This document shows, one piece after another, positions 1 to 7,723 of a stretch of DNA of 64,000 bases. Numbering within the stretch: position 1 is the stretch's first letter; each line of letters starts with the position of its first letter. The notes under the pieces were generated by a model. That model was not told where the DNA came from. It searched no databases and was given only the letters and a program-made list of their open reading frames with translations. Position numbers and translations under genes: made by a program. Source of the DNA: an uncultured Oscillibacter sp. (GTDB lineage: Bacteria; Bacillota; Clostridia; Oscillospirales; Oscillospiraceae); NCBI GenBank assembly GCA_910584995.1, contig CAJUDW010000003.1:75270-139269 (forward strand), in the 5' to 3' direction.

Positions 1-373
1 TACGGATGTCCTTAATACCGGCAGCTTCCACGACGGCACGGACGGCGCCGCCGGCGATCACGCCAGTACCGGGGGCGGCGGGCTTCATCAGCACGCGGCC
101 GGCTCCTGCCTCGCCAATGGTCTCGTGGGGGATGGTGGTCCCGGACAGCGTGACGTTAATCATGTTCTTCTTGGCAGCCTCAATGCCCTTGCGGATGGCC
201 TCGGGGACTTCGGCGGCCTTACCCAGGCCGTAGCCCACCTTGCCCTTGCCGTCGCCGACGACTACCAGGGCGGAAAACTTCATGACACGGCCGCCCTTCA
301 CGGTTTTGGAAACGCGGTTCAAGTATACGACCTTCTCGATATACTCGCTCTGCTCTCTTTCAAATCTAGGCAT
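1..373 (-). CDS. rpsE: 30S ribosomal protein S5 (3' part cut off by window edge)
   Basis: S5 lies near the mRNA entry side of the small subunit and contributes to decoding fidelity. The first 124 residues are visible and begin MPRFEREQSEYIEKV. The S5 signature follows: KGGRVMKFSALVVVGD, then GKGKVGYGLGKAAEVPEAI and GVIAGGAVRAV. The start at 373 is preceded by GGAGGAACCAGAT, a good ribosome binding site. The gene is the last visible member of the spc part of the operon, 17 bp after rplR. About 40 C-terminal residues should lie beyond base 1, presumably followed by rpmD, rplO and secY. Confidence 0.97.
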   Translation of the reverse strand, partial: MPRFEREQSEYIEKVVYLNRVSKTVKGGRVMKFSALVVVGDGKGKVGYGLGKAAEVPEAIRKGIEAAKKNMINVTLSGTTIPHETIGEAGAGRVLMKPAAPGTGVIAGGAVRAVVEAAGIKDIR

Positions 374-390
374 ATCTGGTTCCTCCTCCC

Positions 391-750
391 TTAGAATTTC
401 AGGCCGCCCTCACGGGCGCCTTCGGCCAAAGCCTGGACACGGCCGTGATACAGGTAGCCGCCGCGGTCGAAGACCACGGTCTCAATGCCTTTGTCCTTGG
501 CCCGCTGGGCAACCAGCTGGCCCACAGCCTTGGCAGCGGCCACATTGCCGCCGTAACCCTCGATATCCTTATCAAGGGAGGACGCAGAGGCCAGGGTCAC
601 GCCGTGGACATCGTCGATGATCTGGGCGTAGATATTGGCCTCGCTGCGGAACACATTCAGACGCGGCGTCTCGGGAGTGCCGGACAGCCGGGCGCGCACC
701 CTCTTATGGCGCTTCAGGCGCTGGGCGTTGGTATTCGGTCTTTTAATCAT
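391..750 (-). CDS. rplR: 50S ribosomal protein L18
   Basis: L18 binds 5S rRNA in the central protuberance together with L5. The 119-residue product begins MIKRPNTNAQRLKRHKRVR and ends EGAREGGLKF, both typical of L18, and its length is normal. Bacterial L18 signatures are present, including the basic N-terminal arm, PRLNVFRS, YAQIIDD and the segment YHGRVQALAEGAREGG. It sits between rplF and rpsE with short gaps, as expected in the spc operon. Confidence 0.97.
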   Translation of the reverse strand: MIKRPNTNAQRLKRHKRVRARLSGTPETPRLNVFRSEANIYAQIIDDVHGVTLASASSLDKDIEGYGGNVAAAKAVGQLVAQRAKDKGIETVVFDRGGYLYHGRVQALAEGAREGGLKF

Positions 751-764
751 ATCGGCACACCTCC

Positions 765-1310
765 TTACTTCTTAGCGCCGGTCTTGCCGACCTTGCGGCG
801 GATAACCTCGTCGGCATACTTAATGCCCTTGCCCTTGTAAGGCTCGGGAGGACGCTTCTCGCGGACTTCGGCCGCAAACTGGCCGACAGCCTGCTTGTCG
901 CATCCGTGGATCACAATCTTATTGGGAGCGGGGACATCAATGGTGATGCCCTCGATCTCAGAAACGATCACCTGATGGGAATAGCCCAGGTTCATCACCA
1001 GGTTCTTCCCCTCCTTGGCCACACGGTAACCCACGCCGTTGACCTCCAGTTCCTTCTGGAACCCGTCGGTCACGCCGGTGATCATGTTGTGGAGGATGGT
1101 GCGGGTGAGGCCGTGGAGGCTGCGGTGCAGCTTATCGTCGGAAGGACGCTCTACGGTGATCGTGGTGCCTTCCTGCTTAATGGTCATCTCCGGGCGCAGA
1201 TTCTTGGTCAGTTCGCCCTTGGGGCCCTTGACGGTAACAACATTCCCCGCATCCACCTTCACGGTGACGCCGGCGGGAACGGTGATGGGCATTCTTCCAA
1301 TTCTCGACAT
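765..1310 (-). CDS. rplF: 50S ribosomal protein L6
   Basis: L6 is a large-subunit protein near the GTPase-associated centre, made of two related alpha/beta domains. The 181-residue protein starts MSRIGRMPITVPAGV, and the C-terminal signature PEPYKGKGIKYADE is intact. The length is typical. It is 14 bp downstream of rpsH and 14 bp upstream of rplR and belongs to the same transcript. Confidence 0.98.
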   Translation of the reverse strand: MSRIGRMPITVPAGVTVKVDAGNVVTVKGPKGELTKNLRPEMTIKQEGTTITVERPSDDKLHRSLHGLTRTILHNMITGVTDGFQKELEVNGVGYRVAKEGKNLVMNLGYSHQVIVSEIEGITIDVPAPNKIVIHGCDKQAVGQFAAEVREKRPPEPYKGKGIKYADEVIRRKVGKTGAKK

Positions 1311-1325
1311 GGTTCAATACCCTCC

Positions 1326-1724
1326 TTACCAGACAAACGCCAGGACTTCGCCGCCGACATGCAACTCGCGGGCTTTCTTGTCGGTCATGACGCCCTTGGA
1401 CGTAGAGATAATGGCAATACCGAGGCCGCGGAGCACGCGGGGCAGTTCGTCGGCGCCCACGTAAACCCGGAGGCCGGGCTTGGACACACGGCGCAGCCCG
1501 GTGATAACGGCCTGCTTGCCGGCGTTGTACTTCAAGGTGATGTGGATCACGCCCTGAAGGCCGTCGTCCACCACGTTGAAGCTTTTGATATAGCCTTCGT
1601 CCAACAGAATCTGGGCAATGCTCTTCTTCATGTTGGAAGCGGGCACGTCAACGGCGTCATGCTTAGCGCTGTTGGCGTTGCGGATACGGGTCAGCATATC
1701 CGCTACCGGATCGGTGATATGCAT
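1326..1724 (-). CDS. rpsH: 30S ribosomal protein S8
   Basis: S8 binds helix 21 of 16S rRNA and, in many bacteria, represses its own operon. The start at 1724 (MHITDPVADMLTRIRNANSAKHD) gives 132 residues, the usual S8 length, and follows an AGGAGG-type site. The reading frame is open for another 46 codons upstream. Those codons run through palindromic spacer DNA and do not look like S8, so I rejected the longer start. The C-terminal STSKGVMTDKKAR and GGEVLAFVW are typical. Confidence 0.97.
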   Translation of the reverse strand: MHITDPVADMLTRIRNANSAKHDAVDVPASNMKKSIAQILLDEGYIKSFNVVDDGLQGVIHITLKYNAGKQAVITGLRRVSKPGLRVYVGADELPRVLRGLGIAIISTSKGVMTDKKARELHVGGEVLAFVW

Positions 1725-1742
1725 GGTAAATCCTCCTATTTT

Positions 1743-1935
1743 TAGAGTTGCGGCAAAGCCGCTGCGGCAGCGAGGTATCATGGCCAATTGCACCGGACGG
1801 ATGTCCTGGGCAATTGGCCGTGACCTTTCGCCATTCGTAAGCCTTTCAGGCGTCCATATCAAAACCCCCGAAAGGCCGCTGGGGTTCTAATGTTTCCTCA
1901 GGCGTTCCCGCCCACCTGAAGGGGCGGGAACGCGA
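1743..1935. repeat. structured spacer with nested palindromes inside the operon
   Basis: This 235-base gap between rpsN and rpsH is unusual in an operon whose other gaps are mostly under 25 bases. It holds at least three inverted repeats. One is GGCCAATTGC (1782-1791) with GCAATTGGCC (1810-1819), with a further GGAC/GTCC stem inside. A second is CGTTCCCGCCC (1903-1913) with GGGCGGGAACG (1922-1932). A third is an AACCCC/GGGGTT pair near 1862-1887. No convincing small ORF is present. It may be a mobile hairpin element, an RNA processing site, or a regulatory structure controlling rpsH. Confidence 0.55.
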
Positions 1936-1959
1936 AAAGACTTGTAAGGGCCCTTCTGA

Positions 1960-2145
1960 TTAGAAGGAAGCCTTCCGGACGCCGGGAATCTCGCCCTTGT
2001 AGGCCAGTTCCCGGAAACAGATACGGCACACGCCGTAATCCCGGAGATACGCGTGGGGGCGGCCGCACAGCTTGCAGCGGTTGTAGCGGCGGCTGGAATA
2101 CTTGGGAGAGCGCTGCTGCTTGAGAATCATCGATTTCTTAGCCAT
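1960..2145 (-). CDS. rpsN: 30S ribosomal protein S14, zinc-binding (type Z)
   Basis: S14 sits in the head of the 30S subunit. The 61-residue product is the short zinc-containing form. Two CxxC pairs, CKLC and CRIC, frame the loop GRPHAYLRDYGV, and the protein ends GVRKASF. The short C+ form is typical of Firmicutes and supports that assignment of the organism. It follows rplE by 12 bp. Confidence 0.97.
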   Translation of the reverse strand: MAKKSMILKQQRSPKYSSRRYNRCKLCGRPHAYLRDYGVCRICFRELAYKGEIPGVRKASF

Positions 2146-2157
2146 GTTCTTCCCTCC

Positions 2158-2697
2158 TTAGCGGGCGAAGGGGGCGCCGACCTGCTCCAGCAGGGACCGG
2201 GCCTCTTCGTCGGTGTGGGCAGTGGTGCAGATGACGACGTCCATGCCGCGGATCTTGTCGATTTTATCGTACTCGATCTCGGGGAAGATCAGCTGCTCCC
2301 GGATGCCCAGGGCGTAGTTGCCCCGGCCGTCAAAGGAGTTGGGGTTGATGCCCTGGAAGTCGCGGACGCGGGGCAGGGCCACGTTGAACAGGCGGTCCAG
2401 GAACTCCCACATCTTCTCGCCCCGGAGGGTGACTTTCGCGCCGATGGGCATATCCTCACGGAGTTTGAAGTTGGCGATGGACTTCCGGGCGTGGGTAATC
2501 ACAGGCTTCTGGCCGGTGATCTGGGCCAGATCGCCCACCACGTTGTCCAGGATCTTGGCATTTTCACGGGCCTCGCCGCAGCCCACGTTCACGACAACCT
2601 TGTCGATCTTGGGGATCTGCATGACGCTCTTGTAGCCGAACTGCTTCATGAGGGCGGGAGCGACCTCTGCGGTATATTTCTCTTTTAATCTTGCCAT
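2158..2697 (-). CDS. rplE: 50S ribosomal protein L5
   Basis: L5 binds 5S rRNA and contacts the P-site tRNA. The 179-residue product begins MARLKEKYTAEVAPALMKQF, and carries the L5 signature around NVGCGEARENAKILDN and the late segment IRGMDVVICTTAHTDEEAR. Length and position between rplX and rpsN are standard. Confidence 0.98.
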   Translation of the reverse strand: MARLKEKYTAEVAPALMKQFGYKSVMQIPKIDKVVVNVGCGEARENAKILDNVVGDLAQITGQKPVITHARKSIANFKLREDMPIGAKVTLRGEKMWEFLDRLFNVALPRVRDFQGINPNSFDGRGNYALGIREQLIFPEIEYDKIDKIRGMDVVICTTAHTDEEARSLLEQVGAPFAR

Positions 2698-2714
2698 ACC
2701 TCAACGCTCCTCTC

Positions 2715-3068
2715 TCACAGTTCCGCGCCGCACTTCTTGCAGATGCGGACGCTGACGTTCTTTTCCTTGCCGGCCACGGTCTTCTTCTCCACCTTGTGGC
2801 CGACGCGGGTGGCCTTGCCGCACTTGGGGCAGATCACCTGCACCTTGCAGGCGGCGATGGCGGCTTCCCTCTTGACAATGCCGCCCTCCTCGCCCTGACG
2901 GCGGGGCTTGATGTGGCAGGTGACCAGGTTCATGCCTTCCACCACAACCTTGTTCTCCTTGGGCAGGGTGGCAAGGACCTTGCCCTGATGGGTGTTCATG
3001 TCCTTGTCCTTACCGCCGTCGCCGGAGATGCGGACGACCGTGTCGCCCTTTTTGATATTCATTGCCAT
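2715..3068 (-). CDS. rplX: 50S ribosomal protein L24
   Basis: L24 is an early assembly initiator of the 50S subunit, built on a KOW domain. I place the start at 3068 (MAMNIKKGDTVVRISG), because AGGAGGG lies 8-9 bases upstream. The frame stays open to a TTG at 3086, but that would overlap the rplN stop and add a non-conserved peptide. The C-terminus carries CPKC and CKKC pairs about 35 residues apart, a likely zinc ribbon, as found in some clostridial L24 proteins. About 117 residues. Lies 14 bp after rplN. Confidence 0.95.
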   Translation of the reverse strand: MAMNIKKGDTVVRISGDGGKDKDMNTHQGKVLATLPKENKVVVEGMNLVTCHIKPRRQGEEGGIVKREAAIAACKVQVICPKCGKATRVGHKVEKKTVAGKEKNVSVRICKKCGAEL

Positions 3069-3082
3069 TTCCTCTGCCCTCC

Positions 3083-3451
3083 TCAAATCACTTCGGGGGC
3101 CAGGGACAGGATCTTCATATAGTCCTTATCCCGCAGTTCGCGGGCCACCGGCCCAAAAATACGGGTGCCCCGGGGGTTCTTGTCGTCCTTGATCAGGACG
3201 GCGGCGTTGTCGTCGAAACGGACATAGGTGCCGTCCGCCCGGCGGACGCCCTTGGCGCTGCGGACGATAACAGCCTTGACCACTTCCCCCTTCTTCACCG
3301 TGCCGCCGGGGGTGGATTTCCGCACAGAGGCCACGATCACATCGCCGATGTTGCCGAACTTCCGGCCGGAGCCGCCCAGAACACGGATGCACTTGATCTC
3401 TTTGGCGCCGGTATTATCGGCAACCTTCAGAAAACTTTCCTGCTGAATCAT
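3083..3451 (-). CDS. rplN: 50S ribosomal protein L14
   Basis: L14 forms part of the inter-subunit bridge with 16S rRNA. The 122-residue protein begins MIQQESFLKVADNTGAKEI and contains the family signature near GSGRKFGNIGDVIVASV, ending LAPEVI. The length is exact for the family. It is encoded between rpsQ and rplX. Confidence 0.98.
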   Translation of the reverse strand: MIQQESFLKVADNTGAKEIKCIRVLGGSGRKFGNIGDVIVASVRKSTPGGTVKKGEVVKAVIVRSAKGVRRADGTYVRFDDNAAVLIKDDKNPRGTRIFGPVARELRDKDYMKILSLAPEVI

Positions 3452-3466
3452 ATACTCGGCACCTCC

Positions 3467-3733
3467 TTACTTCGCTTTTTCAATGATCTCGACCACGCGC
3501 CAACGCTTGTCGTGAGACAGCGGGCGGGTCTCCATAACCTTCACCTTGTCGCCAATGCCGCAGGCGTTCTGCTCGTCGTGAGCCTTCAGCTTATAGGTAC
3601 GGCCGACAATCTTTTTGTAGAGCGGATGGGCCACCCGGTCCTCAATGGCGACGACCACGGTCTTGTCCATCTTGTCGGAAACGACTTTGCCCACCCGGGT
3701 CTTGCGGGAGGAGGTCCTCTTTTCTTCACTCAT
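3467..3733 (-). CDS. rpsQ: 30S ribosomal protein S17
   Basis: S17 is an OB-fold primary 16S rRNA binding protein. The 88-residue product starts MSEEKRTSSRKTRVGKVVSD, and contains the S17 core MDKTVVVAIEDRVAHPLYKK and the C-terminal LSHDKRWRVVEI. Normal length. It lies 17 bp after rpmC in the operon. Confidence 0.98.
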   Translation of the reverse strand: MSEEKRTSSRKTRVGKVVSDKMDKTVVVAIEDRVAHPLYKKIVGRTYKLKAHDEQNACGIGDKVKVMETRPLSHDKRWRVVEIIEKAK

Positions 3734-3750
3734 GGTTCCTTACCTCCTTC

Positions 3751-3963
3751 TCACTGTTTGTCCCCGGCTGCGGAAAGTTCCCACAGCACGGTCTTGACTT
3801 GGGCAATGTCGCGCTTGGTCTCCCGGATTTTCACGGGATTATCCAGCTGATTGGTGGCGTGCTGCATCCGGAGATAGAAGAGATCCTTCTTCAGGCCGGC
3901 CAGCTTCTCATTCAGCTGCTCAGGGGTCATCTTGCGGATTTCACGAATTTCGTTTGCCTTCAT
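3751..3963 (-). CDS. rpmC: 50S ribosomal protein L29
   Basis: L29 lies at the peptide exit tunnel and helps dock SRP and trigger factor. I start at 3963 (MKANEIREIRKMTPEQLNEK), giving 70 residues. The open frame extends upstream through rplP, but that part is only the shadow of L16. The start lies one base past the rplP stop, with AGGTGAG upstream, so translation is probably coupled. The L29 signature KKDLFYLRMQHATNQLDN is present. Confidence 0.97.
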   Translation of the reverse strand: MKANEIREIRKMTPEQLNEKLAGLKKDLFYLRMQHATNQLDNPVKIRETKRDIAQVKTVLWELSAAGDKQ

Positions 3964-3964
3964 C

Positions 3965-4387
3965 TCACTCACCTGCTTCCTCGGCGCGGGCGATGATCTT
4001 CGTCTTAATGGGCAGCTTGTGGCTGGCAAGACGCAGCGCCTCGCGGGCGACATCCTCAGGGACGCCGGCAATCTCAAACATGACGCGGCCGGGCTTCACC
4101 ACGGCGACCCAGAACTCGGGGGAACCCTTACCGGAACCCATGCGGGTCTCGGCGGGCTTCTTGGTCACGGGCTTGTCGGGGAAAATCTTAATCCAAACCT
4201 GACCGCCGCGCTTGGTGTAACGGGTCATGGCAATACGGGCAGCCTCAATCTGATTGCTGGTAATCCAGGCCGGCTCCGTGGCGACGAGACCAAACTCGCC
4301 GTAAGCAATGGTGTTGCCGCGGGTAGCCTTTCCGGTCATACGGCCGCGATGGACACGGCGGTATTTGACTCTTTTCGGCATCAGCAT
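3965..4387 (-). CDS. rplP: 50S ribosomal protein L16
   Basis: L16 organises the A-site region of the large subunit. The 140-residue protein begins MLMPKRVKYRRVHRGRMTGK and shows the family signatures TRYTKRGGQVWIKIFPDKP and RMGSGKGSPEFWVAVVKPG. Its start codon overlaps the rpsC stop by one base, and the ribosome binding site GGAGG lies inside the last rpsC codons, implying translational coupling. Confidence 0.98.
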   Translation of the reverse strand: MLMPKRVKYRRVHRGRMTGKATRGNTIAYGEFGLVATEPAWITSNQIEAARIAMTRYTKRGGQVWIKIFPDKPVTKKPAETRMGSGKGSPEFWVAVVKPGRVMFEIAGVPEDVAREALRLASHKLPIKTKIIARAEEAGE

Positions 4388-5268
4388 TATTTAGCCCCTC
4401 CTTCCTTGGGTGCCGCAGGAGCGGCGGGACGCGTATTGGTGTTGGGCCGGAATCCGCCCTGGGGACGGCCCTGGCCGCCGGTGCGGTTGAAGCCGCCGCC
4501 CTGACGGTCACGGTTGAACCCGCCCTGGCGATCCCGGTTAAAGCCGCCACGGCGATCCCCGTCCCGGCGGGGACGGCGCTCCCGGCGCTCCTGATAGGGC
4601 TTGGAAGTATCCATAGTCCGGGGAGTGGTCCGCAGGGTCTGGGAAAGGACTTCGCCCTTGTAAATCCAGACCTTCACGCCAATGCGGCCGAAGGTGGTAG
4701 CAGCCTCCGCGAAGCCGTACTCAATGTCGGCCCGGATGGTCTGCAGGGGGATGGTACCCTCGTGATAGTGCTCCACACCGGCGATTTCACGTCCGCCCAA
4801 GCGGCCGGAGCAGCAGGTCTTGATGCCCTTGGCGCCGGCGCGCATGGCGCGGGCCATGGCATTCTTCATGGCACGGCGGTGGCTGATGCGCTTTTCCAGC
4901 TGCTGGGCGATGTTCTCCGCCACCAGCTGTGCGTCCATGTCGGGGTTGCGGACCTCGACGATATTCAGCTTCACCTTCTTGCCGATAAGCTTTTCAACAG
5001 CCAGGCGGTACTGCTCAATCTGCTCGCCGCCCTTGCCGATAACCACGCCGGGGCGGGCGCAGTGCAGGAAAATGGTAACGGTATCGGCGCTGCGCTCGAT
5101 TTCAATCTTGGGCACGCCCGCACCGTACAGGGTCTTTTTCAGGTACTTGCGAATCTTCTGATCCTCCACGATCAGGTCGCCGACCTTCTCCTCACTGGCA
5201 TACCAACGGGAATCCCAGTCTTTGATGACGCCCACGCGCAGGCCGTGGGGATTAACTTTCTGTCCCAT
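4387..5268 (-). CDS. rpsC: 30S ribosomal protein S3 with Arg/Gly-rich C-terminal tail
   Basis: S3 forms the mRNA entry tunnel. Residues 1-215 are a standard S3: MGQKVNPHGLRVGVIKDWDS at the start, the KH-domain motif GVVIGKGGEQIEQ, and FAEAATTFGRIGVKVWIYKGE near the end of the core. The protein is 293 residues long rather than the usual 210-230. The extra 70 or so residues are rich in Arg, Gly and Asn, with a repeated FNRDRQGG unit, and resemble RGG-box RNA-binding tails. The tail ends with an Ala/Pro segment and EGGAK. Its 3' end carries the rplP ribosome binding site. Confidence 0.97.
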   Translation of the reverse strand: MGQKVNPHGLRVGVIKDWDSRWYASEEKVGDLIVEDQKIRKYLKKTLYGAGVPKIEIERSADTVTIFLHCARPGVVIGKGGEQIEQYRLAVEKLIGKKVKLNIVEVRNPDMDAQLVAENIAQQLEKRISHRRAMKNAMARAMRAGAKGIKTCCSGRLGGREIAGVEHYHEGTIPLQTIRADIEYGFAEAATTFGRIGVKVWIYKGEVLSQTLRTTPRTMDTSKPYQERRERRPRRDGDRRGGFNRDRQGGFNRDRQGGGFNRTGGQGRPQGGFRPNTNTRPAAPAAPKEGGAK

Positions 5269-5287
5269 AAAACTGTCCTCCTCCCTC

Positions 5288-5632
5288 TTATGCCTTTTCC
5301 GCCACGGTCAGCGTGACGTGAGAAGTGCGCTTGTTGATGCGGTAGGCGCGGCCCTGGGCCCGGGGCATCATCCGCTTGAGGATGGGGCCGGGGGTGGCAA
5401 AGACCTCGGACACCACCAGGTTGGCGGGATCCATGCCGAAGTTGTTCTCGGCGTTGGCCACGGCGCTCTTCAGCAGCTTCTGAAGGGGCTCGGAGGCGGC
5501 CTTGGGGGTCTGCATCAGGATGGCCATGGCGGCGCCCGCGTCCTTGCCGCGGATCAAGTCGCACACAATCTGGACCTTCCGGGGAGCGATGCGGACATAG
5601 CGCAGATACGCCTTCGCTTCTTTTTTATCCAT
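5288..5632 (-). CDS. rplV: 50S ribosomal protein L22
   Basis: L22 lines the peptide exit tunnel and is a site of macrolide resistance mutations in other bacteria. I choose the ATG at 5632 (MDKKEAKAYLRYVRIAPRK). AGGAGG lies 9 bases upstream of it but directly abuts the alternative ATG at 5641. The product has 114 residues. The tunnel loop region near MMPRAQGRAYRINKRTSH is conserved. It lies between rpsS and rpsC. Confidence 0.96.
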   Translation of the reverse strand: MDKKEAKAYLRYVRIAPRKVQIVCDLIRGKDAGAAMAILMQTPKAASEPLQKLLKSAVANAENNFGMDPANLVVSEVFATPGPILKRMMPRAQGRAYRINKRTSHVTLTVAEKA

Positions 5633-5649
5633 GTTCTGCATCCTCCTTC

Positions 5650-5913
5650 TTATTTATCCTTCGCGTGGCCGCGGAAGGTGCGGGTGGGGGCGAACTCCCC
5701 CAGCTTATGGCCGACCATGTCCTCCTGGATGTAGACGGGCACGTGCTTGCGCCCGTCGTGGACGGCGATGGTGTGGCCCACGAATGCCGGGAAGATGGTG
5801 GAACTGCGGCTCCAGGTCTTGAGGACCTTCTTCTCGTTCTTCGCGTTCATCTCTTCGACCCGCTTGAGAAGCTCAGGGGCAACATACGGGCCTTTTTTAA
5901 TGGATCTGCTCAT
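5650..5913 (-). CDS. rpsS: 30S ribosomal protein S19
   Basis: S19 is in the head of the 30S subunit and contacts S13 and the A-site tRNA. The start at 5913 gives MSRSIKKGPYVAPELLKRVE and 87 residues. A GTG two codons earlier is too close to the AGGAGG site. The S19 signature IFPAFVGHTIAVHDGRKHVP and the C-terminal LGEFAPTRTFRGHA are intact. Confidence 0.97.
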   Translation of the reverse strand: MSRSIKKGPYVAPELLKRVEEMNAKNEKKVLKTWSRSSTIFPAFVGHTIAVHDGRKHVPVYIQEDMVGHKLGEFAPTRTFRGHAKDK

Positions 5914-5928
5914 ATTCACTTGCCTCCT

Positions 5929-6765
5929 TTACTTGTCGCCCCGCCGCTTGACGATGAACTTGGTGGTGGGGTTCTTCTTCTTGCGGGTCTTGTAACCCAT
6001 GGCGGGCTTGCCCCACGGAGTCACAGGGCCGGGACGGCCAACCGGGGCGCGACCCTCGCCGCCGCCGTGGGGGTGGTCGTTGGGGTTCATGACGCTGCCG
6101 CGGACGGTAGGCCGCCAGCCCATGTGGCGCTTACGGCCAGCCTTTCCGATGTTGATGTTCTCGTGCTCAATGTTGCCTACCTGGCCGATGGTGGCCATGC
6201 AGTTGGTGCGCACGATGCGGACTTCGCCGGAGGGCATACGGATCTGGGCGTCGCCGCCCTCTTTGGCCATCAGCTGGGCGGAGGTCCCTGCGGAACGGAC
6301 CAGCTGGGCGCCGCTGCCGGGATGGAGTTCCACATTGTGGATGACAGTGCCGACGGGGATGTTGGCGATGGGCAGGGCGTTGCCGGGCTTGATATCGGCG
6401 TTGGGGCCGGACTCCACCTTGTCACCGGCATTCAGGCCCACAGGAGCCAGAATGTAGCGGCGCTCACCGTCCTCATACTCCAGAAGGGCGATGTTGGCGG
6501 AGCGGTTGGGGTCGTACTCCAGGCGGAGGACATTGGCGAACATATCGTGCTTATCCCGCTTGAAGTCGATGACCCGGTACTTGCGCTTGTTGCCGCCGCC
6601 CCGGTGGCGGACGGTGATGCGGCCATAGCTGTTGCGGCCGGAACTCTTCTTCAGAGGCTCGGTCAGGCTGGGCTCAGGCTTGGCCTTTTTGTCAATGCCG
6701 TCGAATCCGGAGACTGTCATCTGACGTCTGGAGGGAGTCGTCGGCTTAAAAGTTTTAATAGACAT
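5929..6765 (-). CDS. rplB: 50S ribosomal protein L2
   Basis: L2 is a core 23S rRNA-binding protein needed for subunit association and the peptidyl transferase centre. The 278-residue protein starts MSIKTFKPTTPSRRQMTVSG. It carries GRITVRHRGGGNKRKYR, and the conserved C-terminal stretch VMNPNDHPHGGGEGRAPVG with the functionally important histidine. Length is normal for Firmicutes. It lies 21 bp after rplW. Confidence 0.99.
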   Translation of the reverse strand: MSIKTFKPTTPSRRQMTVSGFDGIDKKAKPEPSLTEPLKKSSGRNSYGRITVRHRGGGNKRKYRVIDFKRDKHDMFANVLRLEYDPNRSANIALLEYEDGERRYILAPVGLNAGDKVESGPNADIKPGNALPIANIPVGTVIHNVELHPGSGAQLVRSAGTSAQLMAKEGGDAQIRMPSGEVRIVRTNCMATIGQVGNIEHENINIGKAGRKRHMGWRPTVRGSVMNPNDHPHGGGEGRAPVGRPGPVTPWGKPAMGYKTRKKKNPTTKFIVKRRGDK

Positions 6766-6786
6766 CTGCTTACTCTCCTTCCGTTA

Positions 6787-7083
6787 TCAGACCATGCCTT
6801 CGAAGAATTCAATGGTCTTGGAATCCTGGGTCAGCTGGACATAGGCCTTTTTCCAGGCCTTGGTCTTGCCGGGACGGCCGGCGCCCATGCGCTTTTCCTT
6901 GCCGGGCACCGTCAGGGTGTTGACGGCGGCGACCTTCACACCGAAGATTTCCTCCACAGCCTTCTTAATCTCGATCTTACCGGCGTCCTTGGCCACTTCG
7001 AAAACGTACTTCTTATCGGCGGCGCCGGCCATGGCCCGCTCAGTGATAATGGGGCGGATGATGATGTCGTATGCGGTAGCCAT
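6787..7083 (-). CDS. rplW: 50S ribosomal protein L23
   Basis: L23 lies at the tunnel exit and docks trigger factor and SRP. The 98-residue product begins MATAYDIIIRPIITERAM, and contains the typical KYVFEVAKDAGKIEIKKAVE and VKAAAVNTLTVPGKEKR-like segments. Its start codon overlaps the rplD stop by one base, indicating coupled translation. Confidence 0.98.
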   Translation of the reverse strand: MATAYDIIIRPIITERAMAGAADKKYVFEVAKDAGKIEIKKAVEEIFGVKVAAVNTLTVPGKEKRMGAGRPGKTKAWKKAYVQLTQDSKTIEFFEGMV

Positions 7084-7706
7084 TACGCGTACACCTCCTC
7101 GATTTTTGCAAGGGCCGTCTGATCCACCACCAGATACCGGGCATTCAGGATGTCGTAGACATTCAGCTGCACGGCGGGGGTGGTAACAACGCCGGGAATG
7201 TTCCGGGCGCTCTTCACAATCACCTGATCCACGGCGGGCGTGACCACAACGGCCTTGCCGTCCACGCCGACGGCGGTCAGGAACTTGCGGAAATCAGCGG
7301 TCTTGATGGCGTCCATCTTGATGGCGTCGATAACCACCAGCTTGCCCTCCGCAGCCTTGGCGGAGAGGACGGACTTCAGCGCCAGCCGCCGGACCTTCTT
7401 GTTCAATACATAGCTGTAGTCCCGGGGCTTGGGCGCGAACACCACGCCGCCGTGGGTCCACTGGGGGGCGCGGGTGCTGCCCTGACGGGCGTGGCCGGTG
7501 CCCTTCTGGCGCCAGGGCTTTCTGCCGCCGCCGGAAACCTCGGCGCGGGTCAGGGCGCTCTGGGTGCCCTGGCGGCAGTTGGCCAGATGGTTCTTCACAA
7601 CCTCATGGACGACAGGCTCGTTGGGTTCGATGCCAAAAACGGCGTCGTTGAGTTCGGCGGTGCCAACTTCCTTGCCGGACATATTGAGAACTTTAATCGT
7701 AGACAT
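7083..7706 (-). CDS. rplD: 50S ribosomal protein L4
   Basis: L4 binds 23S rRNA and lines the exit tunnel. In gamma-proteobacteria it also autoregulates the S10 operon, which is not established for clostridia. The 207-residue product has the tunnel loop motif GGRKPWRQKGTGHARQGSTR and, at the C-terminus, NVYDILNARYLVVDQTAL. Length is standard. Confidence 0.98.
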   Translation of the reverse strand: MSTIKVLNMSGKEVGTAELNDAVFGIEPNEPVVHEVVKNHLANCRQGTQSALTRAEVSGGGRKPWRQKGTGHARQGSTRAPQWTHGGVVFAPKPRDYSYVLNKKVRRLALKSVLSAKAAEGKLVVIDAIKMDAIKTADFRKFLTAVGVDGKAVVVTPAVDQVIVKSARNIPGVVTTPAVQLNVYDILNARYLVVDQTALAKIEEVYA

Positions 7707-7723
7707 ATTTCAGCACCCCTTTC

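Noticed and set aside
5665..7122. 485-codon plus-strand frame across the rplB region
   Set aside because: Antisense shadow of rpsS, rplB and rplW, with no motifs.
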